A stretch of DNA of 64,000 nt from Pseudomonas sp. MM211 (GTDB lineage Bacteria > Pseudomonadota > Gammaproteobacteria > Pseudomonadales > Pseudomonadaceae), in contig NZ_CP081942.1 of NCBI RefSeq assembly GCF_020386635.1, positions 310,001-374,000 of the forward strand, read 5' to 3'. The translations under genes and the position numbers were made by a program. A model generated the notes under the pieces. The model was not told where the DNA came from, made no database searches, and saw only the letters and a list, made by a program, of their open reading frames with translations. This document shows positions 18,445 to 27,531 of this stretch, piece by piece. Within the stretch, counting starts at the first letter, position 1; each line of letters begins with the position of its first letter.

Positions 18445-19551
18445 ATGGACAGCATCGACACTCTGATAATCGGCGCCGGCGTGCTTGGTCTCGCCTGCGC
18501 CGCGCGCCTGGCAGAGCCGGGACGCAGCATGCTGATCATCGAACAGGAAGCGCTGGTAGGTAGCCACACCTCCAGCCGCAATTCGGAAGTCATCCACGCC
18601 GGTATCTACTACCCGCCGGGCTCACTGAAAGCCGAACTGTGCCTGGAAGGCCGCGAGCGCCTGTATGCCTGGTGCAAGCAATGGCAGGTGCCCTACCGAC
18701 GTCTGGGCAAACTACTGGTGGCAGTGAGCGATCAGGAGCGCGGCAAGCTCGATGCCCTGGCCAACAATGCCCTGGCCAGTGGCGTGGACGAGCTGCAGGA
18801 CATCGACAGTGCTCGCCTCAGCGTCCTGGAGCCCGCAGTGCGGGCCGTTGCCGCCCTGCTCTCACCCAATACCGGCATCATCGACAGCCACGCCTATCTG
18901 CAATCGCTACTCGCCTGCGCCGAACGCCAAGGTGCCGAACTGGTATTGCAGACCCGCGTCGACAGCCTCACCCATGACGGTGATGGCTGGATCGCCAGCG
19001 GCACCAGCGCTGGCGAGCCGTTCAGCCTGAAAGCCCAGCGCGTGATCAATGCTGCCGGCCTGTTCGCCCAGCAATTAGCGTTGTGCACTCAAGGCTTGGC
19101 GCCACAACAAATTCCGCCGCTGCACATGTGTCAGGGCAACTACTTCAACTACAACGGCAAATCGCCGTTCAGCCATTTGGTCTACCCAATGCCGGAGGCC
19201 AACACCAGCGGTCTTGGCGTGCACGCTACCCTGGATCTGGCAGGCCAACTGCGCTTCGGCCCCGATACGCGCTATATAAGCAGCATCGATTACCGCGTCG
19301 ACGAAACCTTGCGCGACGCCTTCGCCAGCGCTATCAGCCGCTACTTTCCGATGCTAGACAGCACGCGCCTGGTGCCCGGCTACGCCGGAATACGACCAAA
19401 ACTGAGCGGGCCTGGCACTACGGCGGAAGATTTCATGCTGCAAATGCCGGCAGATCATGGTCTACCAGGGCTGGTGAATCTGTTTGGTATCGAATCGCCT
19501 GGTCTGACTGCCAGCCTGGCCATCGCCGAACGCATCGCCCACAGGCTTTAG
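18445..19551 (+). CDS. FAD-dependent oxidoreductase, LhgO-like (DAO family)
   Basis: A 368-residue protein. It begins with a dinucleotide-binding motif (IIGAGVLGLACAARLAE, residues 8-24) and the SHTSSRNSEVIHAGIYYPPGSLKAELC block typical of L-2-hydroxyglutarate dehydrogenase/oxidase LhgO relatives. The C-terminus has VPGYAGIRPKLSGPG and GIESPGLTASLAIAE, which close the FAD site. The likely reaction is flavin-dependent oxidation of a 2-hydroxy acid, with the substrate not fixed. It follows the TPR regulator by 58 bp and may be cotranscribed with it. Confidence 0.85.
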   Translation: MDSIDTLIIGAGVLGLACAARLAEPGRSMLIIEQEALVGSHTSSRNSEVIHAGIYYPPGSLKAELCLEGRERLYAWCKQWQVPYRRLGKLLVAVSDQERGKLDALANNALASGVDELQDIDSARLSVLEPAVRAVAALLSPNTGIIDSHAYLQSLLACAERQGAELVLQTRVDSLTHDGDGWIASGTSAGEPFSLKAQRVINAAGLFAQQLALCTQGLAPQQIPPLHMCQGNYFNYNGKSPFSHLVYPMPEANTSGLGVHATLDLAGQLRFGPDTRYISSIDYRVDETLRDAFASAISRYFPMLDSTRLVPGYAGIRPKLSGPGTTAEDFMLQMPADHGLPGLVNLFGIESPGLTASLAIAERIAHRL

Positions 19552-19618
19552 CCCTAGCCAGGCCGTCGCGCGTTATACTCGCGGCTTCAAATTTCTCGTC
19601 ACTGCAAAGGACTCGTCC

Positions 19619-21850
19619 ATGAAAGCGCTCGGCAAAATCCTGGGTCTGTTCTTCCTCGGACTGCTGCTGATCATCGTGGCATTGGGCTTTGCCCTGACTC
19701 ATCTATTCGATCCCAACGATTACAAGGATGAAATCCGCCAACTGGCGCGGGACAAGGCCAACCTCGAATTGACCCTCAACGGCGATATCGGCTGGAGCCT
19801 GTTCCCCTGGCTGGGCCTGGAGCTGACCGACGCCACCCTGGCCAGCGCCAGCACGCCGGACAAACCATTCGCCAACCTGCGCCTGCTCGGTCTGTCAGTG
19901 CGTGTGCTACCGCTGCTGCACAAAGAAGTACAGATGAGCGATATCCGCGTCGACGGCCTCAACCTCGACCTGCAGCGCGACGAAAATGGCCACGGCAACT
20001 GGGAAGACGTTGGCCGCCCAGCAGACAAGCCGGGCGAAACCCAGACTCAGCAGACCGCTGCCAATGACCCGCAGCAACCAGAATCCGAGCCCGCACAGGG
20101 AAGTAACGCTCAGCCGATCAAGCTCGACATCGACAGCCTGATCGTCAATGGCGCCCGCGTGGATTACCGCGACGCCCAGAAGGGCCAGCAATTCAGCGCC
20201 GAAAGCATCCAGCTCACCACCGGCGCGATTCGCGAAGGCGCTGGCGTGCCGATCAAACTCAGTGCCTTCTTCGGCAGTAACCAGCCAGTGATGCGCGCGC
20301 GCACCGAGCTACAAGGCGAGCTGCGCTTTGACCGTGCGCTCAAGCGCTACCAGCTCGAAGACGCGCGCCTGTCCGGTGAAGCCTCCGGCGAGCCGTTCAA
20401 CGGCCAGACCCTGACCTACGCCGCCCAGGGCCAACTACTGGTCGATCTGGCGGCGCAGGTTGCCGAGTGGAATGGCCTGAAACTCTCGGCCAACCAACTG
20501 CGCGCACTGGGCGAGCTAAAAGTCCGTGACTTGGAAAGCGCGCCGAAACTCTCCGGCGGCCTGTCCATCGCACCGGTCAACCTGCGCGAATTCCTCACCA
20601 GCCTCGGCCAGAAACTGCCACCGATGAGCGACGAGAAGACCCTGTCGCAGTTCGAACTGGTGACCCAGCTCGGTGGCACGCCAAGCAGCCTGTCGCTGGA
20701 TGAGCTGACCCTCAAGCTCGACGAAAGCACCTTTACCGGCAAAATAGCCATCGCCGATTTCGCCAAGCAGGCGCTGCGCGTGCAGCTCAAGGGCGACAAG
20801 CTGAACCTCGACCGCTACCTGCCACCGGCTAGCAAGGACAAGAAGGACAGCGACAGCGCGCGCAAGGCCGAAGTGCGTGAAACCGTCGCCAACGCCGGGC
20901 AGGCCGGCAGTACGCCGGTGCCCAATTCGCCGACCCAGCAGGCCTGGAGCTCCAGCGAAGTGCTGCCGATCCCCACGCTGCGCAAACTCGACCTGCAAGC
21001 CACGCTGAATCTCGACCAACTGACATTCCAAAAACAGTCGTTCGACAAGCTCAGCCTCAAGGCTCGCAGCCAAGGTGGCGCACTGAATCTGGAAGAACTG
21101 CGTGGCAATCTCGGCAACGGCAACTTCACCCTCAAGGCCGATGCCGACGTGCGCCCGGCCGTGCCGGTGCTCAGCCTGCATACGCAACTGAACGGCATTC
21201 CGGTCGAGCCATTCCTCAAGGATGAACAGCGCCCCTCGCCGCTCAAGGGGCTGCTCGATCTGAAAAGCGACCTGACCACCAGTGGCAACAGCCAAAAAGC
21301 CTGGATCGACGCGCTCAACGGCACCGCCAGCTTCCTGCTCAAAGACGGCGTACTGGTCGACGCCAACCTCGAACAGCAACTGTGCCGCGGCATCGCCACC
21401 CTCAACCGCAAAACGCTGAGCAGCGATCCGCGCAGTAAAGACACGCCATTCGAGCGCTTGCAGGGCAGCCTCAACATCCGCAATGGCGTAGCAAGCAACC
21501 CGGATTTGCAAGCGCGCATACCCGGCCTCAGCGTTACAGGCGAAGGCGACCTCGACATGCGCGTACTGGGCCTGGATTACCGCGCCGGCATCACCATCGA
21601 AGGCGACCAACGCGAAATGCCCGACCCGGCCTGCGAGGTCAATCGCCGCTATGTGGGTGTCGCCTGGCCACTGCACTGCCGAGGCCCGCTGGAACTCGGC
21701 GCCAAGGCTTGCCGCCTGGATCAGGAAGGCCTGGGTAAGGTCGCCGCCAAACTGGCCGGTGATCGCATCAACGAGAAACTCGAAGAGAAGCTTGGCGACA
21801 AGGTCAGCCCTGAATTGAAAGACGCACTCAAGGGCCTGTTCAACCGATGA
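19619..21850 (+). CDS. asmA: AsmA family protein
   Basis: A 743-residue protein with one N-terminal membrane anchor (about 7-27) followed by the AsmA N-terminal domain ([39 protein letters not shown]). The rest is a long beta-rich periplasmic groove and the conserved C-terminal AsmA_2 segment (LDGTA-like [25 protein letters not shown]). AsmA-like proteins are bridge-type lipid transporters or outer-membrane biogenesis factors. AAGGA precedes the ATG. The stop overlaps the mutY start (ATGA), so it is in an operon with mutY and yggX. Confidence 0.92.
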   Translation: MKALGKILGLFFLGLLLIIVALGFALTHLFDPNDYKDEIRQLARDKANLELTLNGDIGWSLFPWLGLELTDATLASASTPDKPFANLRLLGLSVRVLPLLHKEVQMSDIRVDGLNLDLQRDENGHGNWEDVGRPADKPGETQTQQTAANDPQQPESEPAQGSNAQPIKLDIDSLIVNGARVDYRDAQKGQQFSAESIQLTTGAIREGAGVPIKLSAFFGSNQPVMRARTELQGELRFDRALKRYQLEDARLSGEASGEPFNGQTLTYAAQGQLLVDLAAQVAEWNGLKLSANQLRALGELKVRDLESAPKLSGGLSIAPVNLREFLTSLGQKLPPMSDEKTLSQFELVTQLGGTPSSLSLDELTLKLDESTFTGKIAIADFAKQALRVQLKGDKLNLDRYLPPASKDKKDSDSARKAEVRETVANAGQAGSTPVPNSPTQQAWSSSEVLPIPTLRKLDLQATLNLDQLTFQKQSFDKLSLKARSQGGALNLEELRGNLGNGNFTLKADADVRPAVPVLSLHTQLNGIPVEPFLKDEQRPSPLKGLLDLKSDLTTSGNSQKAWIDALNGTASFLLKDGVLVDANLEQQLCRGIATLNRKTLSSDPRSKDTPFERLQGSLNIRNGVASNPDLQARIPGLSVTGEGDLDMRVLGLDYRAGITIEGDQREMPDPACEVNRRYVGVAWPLHCRGPLELGAKACRLDQEGLGKVAAKLAGDRINEKLEEKLGDKVSPELKDALKGLFNR

Positions 21851-22914
21851 CACCCGAGCAATTCTCCAACGCGGTACTGCGTTGGTACGACACGCACGGA
21901 CGCAAGGACTTGCCCTGGCAGCAGGGCATCACGCCCTACCGCGTGTGGGTCTCGGAAATCATGCTGCAGCAGACCCAGGTCAGCACCGTACTCGGCTACT
22001 TCGACCGTTTCATGAGCGCACTGCCCACCGTGCGCGACCTGGCCGAAGCGCCCGAAGACGAAGTGCTGCACCTGTGCACCGGCCTGGGTTACTACACCCG
22101 CGCCCGCAACCTGCAGAAGACCGCACAGATCGTCATGCGCGAGCACGGCGGCGAATTCCCCCGCGATGTCGAAACGCTTGTCGAGCTGCCCGGCATCGGC
22201 CGCTCTACGGCCGGCGCCATCGCCAGCCTGAGCATGGGCCTGCGGGCGCCGATTCTCGACGGCAACGTAAAACGCGTGCTGGCCCGCTACGTGGCCCAGG
22301 AAGGCTATCCGGGCGAGCCCAAGGTAGCCAAGCAGCTGTGGGCCGTGGCCGAACGCTTCCTGCCCGAGGAGCGCGTCAATCATTACACCCAAGCGATGAT
22401 GGATCTGGGTGCCACGCTGTGCACACGCAGCAAGCCCACCTGCCTGCTCTGCCCGGTGCAGAGCGGCTGCGAAGCGCACATGCTCGGCCTGGAGATTCGC
22501 TACCCGATTGCCAAGCCGCGCAAGGAGTTGCCGCAGAAACGCACGTTGATGCCGATCCTGGCCAGCCGCGATGGCGCCATCCTGCTCTACCGGCGCCCTT
22601 CGACCGGCCTCTGGGGCGGCTTGTGGAGCCTCCCGGAGCTCGAAGACCTCGAGGCCCTGGCACCACTCGCCGATCAGCACCAGTTGCGCCTGGGTGAACG
22701 CCGCCAGCTCGACGGCCTGACCCACACCTTCAGCCACTTCCAGTTGGCCATCGAACCCTGGCTGATCGAAGTCGACGGCGTTCCCGGTTACGTGGCCGAG
22801 GCCGACTGGCTCTGGTATAACCTCGCCACCCCGCCGCGCCTGGGGCTCGCCGCCCCGGTGAAGAAATTGCTCAAACGCGCGGCCGACGCACTGAATACAG
22901 GAGAAATGGCATGA
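21847..22914 (+). CDS. mutY: A/G-specific adenine glycosylase MutY
   Basis: A 355-residue base-excision repair enzyme that removes adenine mispaired with 8-oxoguanine. Visible are the catalytic Glu region ([14 protein letters not shown]), the helix-hairpin-helix with GPD-type loop ([17 protein letters not shown]), the catalytic Asp of [12 protein letters not shown] and the 4Fe-4S cluster ligands spaced C-x6-C-x2-C-x5-C. A C-terminal NUDIX-like 8-oxoG recognition domain starts at about 230. Overlaps both neighbours by 4 bp. Confidence 0.97.
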   Translation: MTPEQFSNAVLRWYDTHGRKDLPWQQGITPYRVWVSEIMLQQTQVSTVLGYFDRFMSALPTVRDLAEAPEDEVLHLCTGLGYYTRARNLQKTAQIVMREHGGEFPRDVETLVELPGIGRSTAGAIASLSMGLRAPILDGNVKRVLARYVAQEGYPGEPKVAKQLWAVAERFLPEERVNHYTQAMMDLGATLCTRSKPTCLLCPVQSGCEAHMLGLEIRYPIAKPRKELPQKRTLMPILASRDGAILLYRRPSTGLWGGLWSLPELEDLEALAPLADQHQLRLGERRQLDGLTHTFSHFQLAIEPWLIEVDGVPGYVAEADWLWYNLATPPRLGLAAPVKKLLKRAADALNTGEMA

Positions 22915-23183
22915 CCCGCACCGTACTGTGCCGCAAGCACAAACAACAACTACCCGGCCTGGATCGCGCGCCCTACCCTGGCGCCAAAGGCGAAGACATC
23001 TATCAAAACGTCTCCAAGCAGGCCTGGGATGAGTGGCAAAAGCACCAAACCCTGCTGATCAACGAACGGCGCCTGAACATGATGAATGGCGAAGATCGCA
23101 AATTCCTGCAAACCGAGATGGACAAGTTCCTCTCTGGTGAAGACTACGCACAAGCGGAAGGCTACGTTCCCCCTAGCGAATGA
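22911..23183 (+). CDS. yggX: Fe(2+)-trafficking / oxidative damage protection protein YggX
   Basis: A 90-residue protein with the conserved start [19 protein letters not shown] (Cys7) and the [15 protein letters not shown] and [12 protein letters not shown] segments of the family. YggX protects iron-sulfur proteins such as MutY from oxidative damage, which fits its coupling to mutY (ATGA overlap). Confidence 0.96.
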   Translation: MTRTVLCRKHKQQLPGLDRAPYPGAKGEDIYQNVSKQAWDEWQKHQTLLINERRLNMMNGEDRKFLQTEMDKFLSGEDYAQAEGYVPPSE

Positions 23184-23233
23184 GGCCTGAGAACGTAACC
23201 ACCCGGAATATTTAAATATTTTCCAAAAAAAGT

Positions 23234-23262
23234 TTGACAGCAAAAGGTGAAAACCGTCTAAT
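23234..23262 (+). promoter_or_regulatory. Promoter of tRNA-Phe
   Basis: A -35 TTGACA (23234-23239), a 17-base spacer and a -10 TCTAAT (23257-23262). A GC-rich discriminator (ACGCCCCG) runs up to the tRNA, typical of stringently controlled stable-RNA promoters. Confidence 0.85.
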
Positions 23263-23272
23263 ACGCCCCGTT

Positions 23273-23348
23273 GCCCAGGTAGCTCAGTCGGTAGAGCAGG
23301 GGATTGAAAATCCCCGTGTCGGCGGTTCGATTCCGTCCCTGGGCACCA
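23273..23348 (+). tRNA. tRNA-Phe (GAA)
   Basis: 76 nt with CCA encoded. The acceptor stem GCCCAGG / CCTGGGC, the D arm AGCTCAGTCGGTAGAGC, the anticodon arm GGGGATTGAAAATCCCC (anticodon GAA) and the T arm GGCGGTTCGATTCCGTC all pair well. Confidence 0.97.
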
Positions 23349-23391
23349 CCTTTCGTTTTCAGGTGGTGTCAAAGCCAAACTGAAAGCAAAC

Positions 23392-23418
23392 AAAAAGCCC
23401 GCCTCGTGCGGGCTTTTT
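23392..23418 (+). terminator. Terminator after tRNA-Phe
   Basis: Stem AGCCCGC / GCGGGCT with CTCGT loop, flanked by AAAAA and TTTTT. Confidence 0.9.
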
Positions 23419-23594
23419 GTTGTCTGTGATTGGGACGGCTTCATCTCTGGTTTTCGGTTCAGGCGGCCGGGACTGCCGCTGGCAATAGAGAGCTGGCTTG
23501 CCATTGCCGCCCGTCGAAGGCTTGGCACTTCGCTGCTCGGTGGGTTTCCAGATTTATAGGCGCGGATTTTCTGCGCTGCCACCGGAGACCTGCC

Positions 23595-23834
23595 ATGACA
23601 GTTGAAGACAACAATGGGCCCGAAGCCCCCTATCAAGGGCCATCCCGCAAAAATATCGACGCTGGGCAGGGCCATGACTCCGGGCTCGATGATACCGAGT
23701 CAGAGCCGAAGCAAGGCGCTGATGATGCAGAAGCCAAGAAGGAGCGTGTCGACTGGACTCCTCCCCCTGGCAACCCAGGCTCTGATCAGGACGCACTGAC
23801 GGATCGGGAAGAAGGCAGCGCGAAGACGGAGTGA
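23595..23834 (+). CDS. Small acidic, probably disordered protein
   Basis: A 79-residue protein rich in Asp, Glu, Pro and Gly, with no hydrophobic core and hardly any aromatic residues. It probably does not fold alone. A CCGGAG site 6 bases before the ATG and a terminator right after the stop support a real single-gene unit. Function unknown; no family recognised. Confidence 0.65.
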   Translation: MTVEDNNGPEAPYQGPSRKNIDAGQGHDSGLDDTESEPKQGADDAEAKKERVDWTPPPGNPGSDQDALTDREEGSAKTE

Positions 23835-23853
23835 CGGCTGATCGATAGCCCAG

Positions 23854-23881
23854 AAAAGCCCGGATAATTCCGGGCTTTTTG
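23854..23881 (+). terminator. Terminator of the small acidic protein gene
   Basis: Stem AGCCCGGA / TCCGGGCT with TAAT loop, followed by TTTTT. Confidence 0.88.
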
Positions 23882-24107
23882 CTGCAAAGCGACTTACTTC
23901 TGGTCGCGAGCCTGGGCGCGAAGCGCTTTGATCTGATCCTGGTTACGCAGCCCGCTGAGGTATTGCTTCTGGATCACAGCGCATAGGTTCGCCGCGATGA
24001 GGGAACTACCGTCCAGCCGACAGCCTGAACACGCCACAGCCCCGCCTCCTCCAAATGCACAGACCTCGCGCCTTATGTGCCGAGCCTGAACGCAGCCGGA
24101 GCCAGCC

Positions 24108-24293
24108 ATGCACCTCAATATCGCCCTGAATGCCGCCAACGATCCGAAGCTCCCCCCAGCCGACCCTCATGAAGAGCCGATCAACGATCCGGGTAACGAA
24201 GACCCCGGCTCCATCGTCGACGACCCGGATAGCCCCTTCAGCCCGCAGCGGCCGATCAAGGAACCTGGGAAGCCTGCTCCGGAAAAGCGCTGA
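24108..24293 (+). CDS. Small proline-rich acidic protein
   Basis: A 61-residue protein with repeated D-P / E-P pairs (EEPINDPGNEDPG, DDPDSPFSPQRP). It probably is disordered. CGGAGCCAGCC precedes the ATG, like the site of the 23595 gene, and the two share composition and placement. No family recognised. It could be spurious, but the strong compositional bias is confined to this frame. Confidence 0.5.
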   Translation: MHLNIALNAANDPKLPPADPHEEPINDPGNEDPGSIVDDPDSPFSPQRPIKEPGKPAPEKR

Positions 24294-24300
24294 ACGACAC

Positions 24301-24449
24301 GTAGCCCGAATTGAGCGAAGCGATACCCGGGGTTGGATTTATATAGGGAAGGGTGCGGGCATTCGTTGGAATGCTTGATGGGTCGCGGCGCGCGAAGATG
24401 TGCACAGGACATCAGATCGGGTAGCGCCTTCACCCATCCTACGGGCTAT
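24301..24449. repeat. Intergenic repeat element with inverted ends
   Basis: The element begins GTAGCCCGAATTGAGCGAAG and ends, inverted, with TCCTACGGGCTATC. Internal segments GAAGCGATACCC and GGGTAGCGCC are typical of dispersed intergenic repeats in some pseudomonads. It fills the space between the small-protein gene and the signalling cluster. No coding frame is seen in it. Confidence 0.6.
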
Positions 24450-24499
24450 CAGGCCGACCTGAGATGGGTTTGTGGGAGCGGGCGGGGACGCCTCGCCCC

Positions 24500-24874
24500 T
24501 CAATCAAGCAGATGGGCGATCTGTGTGCTCAGGGTTTCCAGCGTGAAGGGTTTGCTTAGCAGCGGCGCGGAGTCGAGCAGTGCGCTGCCGGTTTCGCGGA
24601 CTTCGGCGGGGTGGCCGCTAATGAAGATCACCTTGAGTTCCGGACGCAGCAGCAAGGCCGGTTCAGCGATACGCACACCAGAAACGCCGCCAGGCAGGCG
24701 GAAGTCAGTGATCAGCAGATCGAGGTGCGGCTTGGTGGCGAGGATGGCGAAGGCGTCGGTGGCGCAATCGGCTTTCAGCACGCTATAGCCCTCGCCCTGC
24801 AGGTATTCAGCCAGCAGCATGAGCAGGAGCGCATCGTCTTCGACGATCAGTACGGTTCGTGTGGGTTGGTTCAT
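24500..24874 (-). CDS. Single-domain response regulator
   Basis: A 124-residue CheY-like receiver. The acidic pair (VEDD), the phospho-acceptor Asp in LLITDFRLPGG (about residue 54), the conserved Ser/Thr in VIFISGHP and the Lys in LLSKPFTLE are all present. With no output domain it probably passes phosphate to or from the adjacent kinases. Last gene of the leftward signalling cluster. Confidence 0.9.
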   Translation of the reverse strand: MNQPTRTVLIVEDDALLLMLLAEYLQGEGYSVLKADCATDAFAILATKPHLDLLITDFRLPGGVSGVRIAEPALLLRPELKVIFISGHPAEVRETGSALLDSAPLLSKPFTLETLSTQIAHLLD

Positions 24875-24931
24875 TGCCCTGCTCCTGGCTCTCTTTTACT
24901 CCTTCGCTTCGACCTTGCCGGCGGAGTGAGT

Positions 24932-26134
24932 TCAACCTATATCTGCGCGCTTGGCCTGCGGCAACCACACGCTGAATAGCGAGCCCTGCCCCAGACTGCT
25001 CTGCACCTCGATACGCCCGCCATGCGCCTTGACGATCTGGTCGGAGATGAATAGTCCCAGGCCCAAGCCCGCCACCGACTCACTGCTCACTGCACGCTCG
25101 AACTGCTGGAAGATGCGCCGTTGGTTTTCCAGGGAGATACCAATACCGTGGTCGCGCACCTCGACCAGCACGCCGCCCTCGTCGGAGCGCGCACGCACTT
25201 CGATGGGGCGACCCGAGCCGTAACGCAGGGCATTGCTGAGCAGGTTGCTGATCACCTGCTCGACCCTGAACTGATCCCAGCTGCCGCGTAGCACTTCATC
25301 GCTGTCGAGCTGCAGGTCGCAGCCAGCCACGGCCATCTGCTGGGCGAAGTTCTCGGCCACGTTACGCACGGTTTGCGCCAGGTCGAACTCCACCGGGCGA
25401 ATCGACAGCTTGCCAGTGCGAATGCGCGACACATCGAGCATGTCTTCGATCAGACGGATCAGGCTATGGATCTGCCGCTCATCGCGGTCGAACATGGCGC
25501 CGAGTTTGTCTTCGCTGAAGGCAGTCATGTTGCCTTTGGCGAGGTGCATCTTGCGCAGCTGCGTATCGAGGATCAGACCGTTGAGCGGTGTGCGCAGCTC
25601 GTGGGAGACGATGGACATGAAGTCATCACGCATGCGCACCGCATGCTGCAGTTCACCCTGAGTAGAGCGCAGCTCGGCGAGCAGCGCGTCCTGCTCCTTG
25701 CGCGAGCGCTCCAGCGCGTCGAGTTGCTGCGCCATGACCTTGCGCTGGCGATAGAGGTCGACGAACACCGCCACCTTGCTCTGCACCGCCTGGATATCCA
25801 GCGGCTTGTAGAGAAAGTCGACGGCGCCGCTCTCGTAGCCTTTGAACGCGTAGTTCATTTCACGCCCGGCAGCGCTGACGAAGACGATGGGAATGTGCTT
25901 GGTCTTTTCCGTGCCACGCATCAGCTCGGCCAGCTCGAAGCCGTTCATGCCTGGCATCTGTACATCAAGAATGGCCAGGGCAAACTCGTGCTCGAGCAAC
26001 AGCACCAGCGCATCGTCGGCGCATTGCGCCTGGAATACTTCCCGATCATCGCGGCGAATCAGCGCATCCAGTGCCAGCAGGTTTTCCGGCAGGTCATCGA
26101 CGATCAGTAGTTTGCATCCGGTGCTACTCAACAT
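24932..26134 (-). CDS. Receiver-histidine kinase protein
   Basis: 400 residues, no membrane segment. An N-terminal receiver (1-125; LIVDDLPENL, LAILDVQMPGMNG with the acceptor Asp, and LYKPLD) is joined by a coiled coil (about 130-165) to HisKA (H-box SIVSHELRTPLNG) and HATPase_c (NLLSNALRYGSG, DHGIGIS, GLGLGLFISDQIV). This receiver-first layout suggests a kinase controlled by upstream phosphorelay, probably from the large hybrid kinase of the same cluster. Its start overlaps the cheB-like gene by 7 bp. Confidence 0.9.
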   Translation of the reverse strand: MLSSTGCKLLIVDDLPENLLALDALIRRDDREVFQAQCADDALVLLLEHEFALAILDVQMPGMNGFELAELMRGTEKTKHIPIVFVSAAGREMNYAFKGYESGAVDFLYKPLDIQAVQSKVAVFVDLYRQRKVMAQQLDALERSRKEQDALLAELRSTQGELQHAVRMRDDFMSIVSHELRTPLNGLILDTQLRKMHLAKGNMTAFSEDKLGAMFDRDERQIHSLIRLIEDMLDVSRIRTGKLSIRPVEFDLAQTVRNVAENFAQQMAVAGCDLQLDSDEVLRGSWDQFRVEQVISNLLSNALRYGSGRPIEVRARSDEGGVLVEVRDHGIGISLENQRRIFQQFERAVSSESVAGLGLGLFISDQIVKAHGGRIEVQSSLGQGSLFSVWLPQAKRADIG

Positions 26135-26715
26135 GCGCGTGAGTCCAGTTCGGCTAGCAATGCGAGAATCCCCCGCAGAGAAAGAATGTAATCAGGACGA
26201 TGCAGTGCCAGCGCCGCTTCGGGCATGGTCGGAACCTGCGCCTCCAGTGGATCCTGCACCACGGTCACACCGCCCCGCTGTTTTATTGTATTCAGGCCAG
26301 CAGCGCCATCCTGGTTGGCACCGGTCAGCAGTATGCCCATCACGTTGGCGCCATAGGTATCGGCGGCCGACTCGAAGAGATAATCGATCGACGGCCGCGA
26401 ATAGTGCAGTGGTTCATCGCGGCTGTAGGAAAAACGTCGATCCGCCTCAACGCACAGATGGTAACCGGGCGCCGAGAAGTACAGCGTTCCAGGCTGCAAC
26501 AGCTCTTTGTCTTGCGCCTCTTTCACCCGCAGCGCCAGGCGCCGAGCAAATAGATCAGGCAGCAAGCTTTCACGGTTGTCAGGTAGGTGTAGCACCACCA
26601 CCAACGGCAAACCGTAGTCGGCAGGCAGCCCCTCGAACAGCATCAACAGCGCCTCGACACCACCTGCCGAGGCACCGACGACCACCGCCTCCAGTTCACG
26701 CAGATTCGCGCTCAT
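26128..26715 (-). CDS. CheB-type methylesterase catalytic domain, stand-alone
   Basis: A 195-residue protein that corresponds to the CheB C-terminal esterase alone, without the receiver. The catalytic triad is recognisable: Ser16 (GASAGG), His43 (LHLPDN) and the Asp of LLTGANQDGAAG. CheB removes methyl groups or deamidates Gln on chemoreceptors. Without its receiver the activity must be regulated some other way. It overlaps the CheR gene by 4 bp. Such CheB/CheR pairs beside hybrid kinases are found in non-motility signalling systems. Confidence 0.9.
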   Translation of the reverse strand: MSANLRELEAVVVGASAGGVEALLMLFEGLPADYGLPLVVVLHLPDNRESLLPDLFARRLALRVKEAQDKELLQPGTLYFSAPGYHLCVEADRRFSYSRDEPLHYSRPSIDYLFESAADTYGANVMGILLTGANQDGAAGLNTIKQRGGVTVVQDPLEAQVPTMPEAALALHRPDYILSLRGILALLAELDSRAC

Positions 26716-27530
26716 AGCTTGCGAAACACCCGTTCTTGCTTATTCAACGCCTCGAAGCGCCCGGCATACGCCGAGAAGTCCAGGCTCTCCTTGCTGCCCA
26801 GGCCAAGAAACCCACGGTGGCCGAGAGACTCGTGAAACAGCCCGAAAGCGCGATCCTGCAGGGCCTTATTAAAATAGATCAGCACATTGCGGCAGGAGAT
26901 GAACTGAGTCTCCGAGAACACACTGTCAGTGGCCAGGCTATGGTCGGCGAACGTTACATTGGCACACAGAAAACGCTCGAACAGCGCGCCATCGTAGGCC
27001 GCCGTGTAGTAATCGGAGAGCGAGCCCTTGCCGCCAGAGCGCTGATAGTTCTCGCTGTACAGGCGCATGTTGTCGATGGCGAAAATGCCCTTCTTGGCCT
27101 TTTCCAGCGAGTACGGATTGATGTCCGTGGCGTAGATGATCGAGCGTTCCAGCAGCCCTTCCTCGTGCAGCAAAATGGCCAGGGAATACACCTCCTCGCC
27201 GGTGCTGCAACCCGCCACCCACAGTTTGAGCGACGGATAGGTACGCAAGAACGGCACCACTTCCTGGCGCAAGGCCAGAAAGTAGGACGGGTCGCGAAAC
27301 ATCTCGCTGACCGGGATGGTGAGAAATTGCAGCAGCTGCATGAAAGCCGCAGGGTCATGGATGATTCGCGCCTGCAAGGCCGAGATGCTTGAGCAGTCGA
27401 ACTGGCGCATGGCGTGAACCATGCGGCGCTTCAGCGACGAGCCGGAGTAGTCGCGAAAGTCGTAGCTGTACTGCAGGTAGATCGCCTCGATCAGCAGACG
27501 CAGCTCGATATCCTGCGTACGGTCGGACAT
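26712..27530 (-). CDS. CheR-type protein-glutamate methyltransferase
   Basis: 272 residues. A helical N-terminal domain (to about 75) precedes the SAM-binding domain with WVAGCSTGEEVYSLAILLHEEG, the ATDINPYSLEKAKKGIF segment and ISCRNVLIYFN. The protein methylates glutamates using SAM. The ATG at 27530 is chosen over an 11-residue extension because it opens the conserved N-terminal helix and sits 1 base from the preceding stop. Confidence 0.92.
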   Translation of the reverse strand: MSDRTQDIELRLLIEAIYLQYSYDFRDYSGSSLKRRMVHAMRQFDCSSISALQARIIHDPAAFMQLLQFLTIPVSEMFRDPSYFLALRQEVVPFLRTYPSLKLWVAGCSTGEEVYSLAILLHEEGLLERSIIYATDINPYSLEKAKKGIFAIDNMRLYSENYQRSGGKGSLSDYYTAAYDGALFERFLCANVTFADHSLATDSVFSETQFISCRNVLIYFNKALQDRAFGLFHESLGHRGFLGLGSKESLDFSAYAGRFEALNKQERVFRKL

Positions 27531-27531
27531 G

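Noticed and set aside
23894..24139. 81-residue minus-strand frame, or its last 26 residues from a GTG (MIQKQYLSGL...)
   Set aside because: Only the last ~35 residues look protein-like, and there is no ribosome-binding site or neighbour to support it. It could be a remnant.
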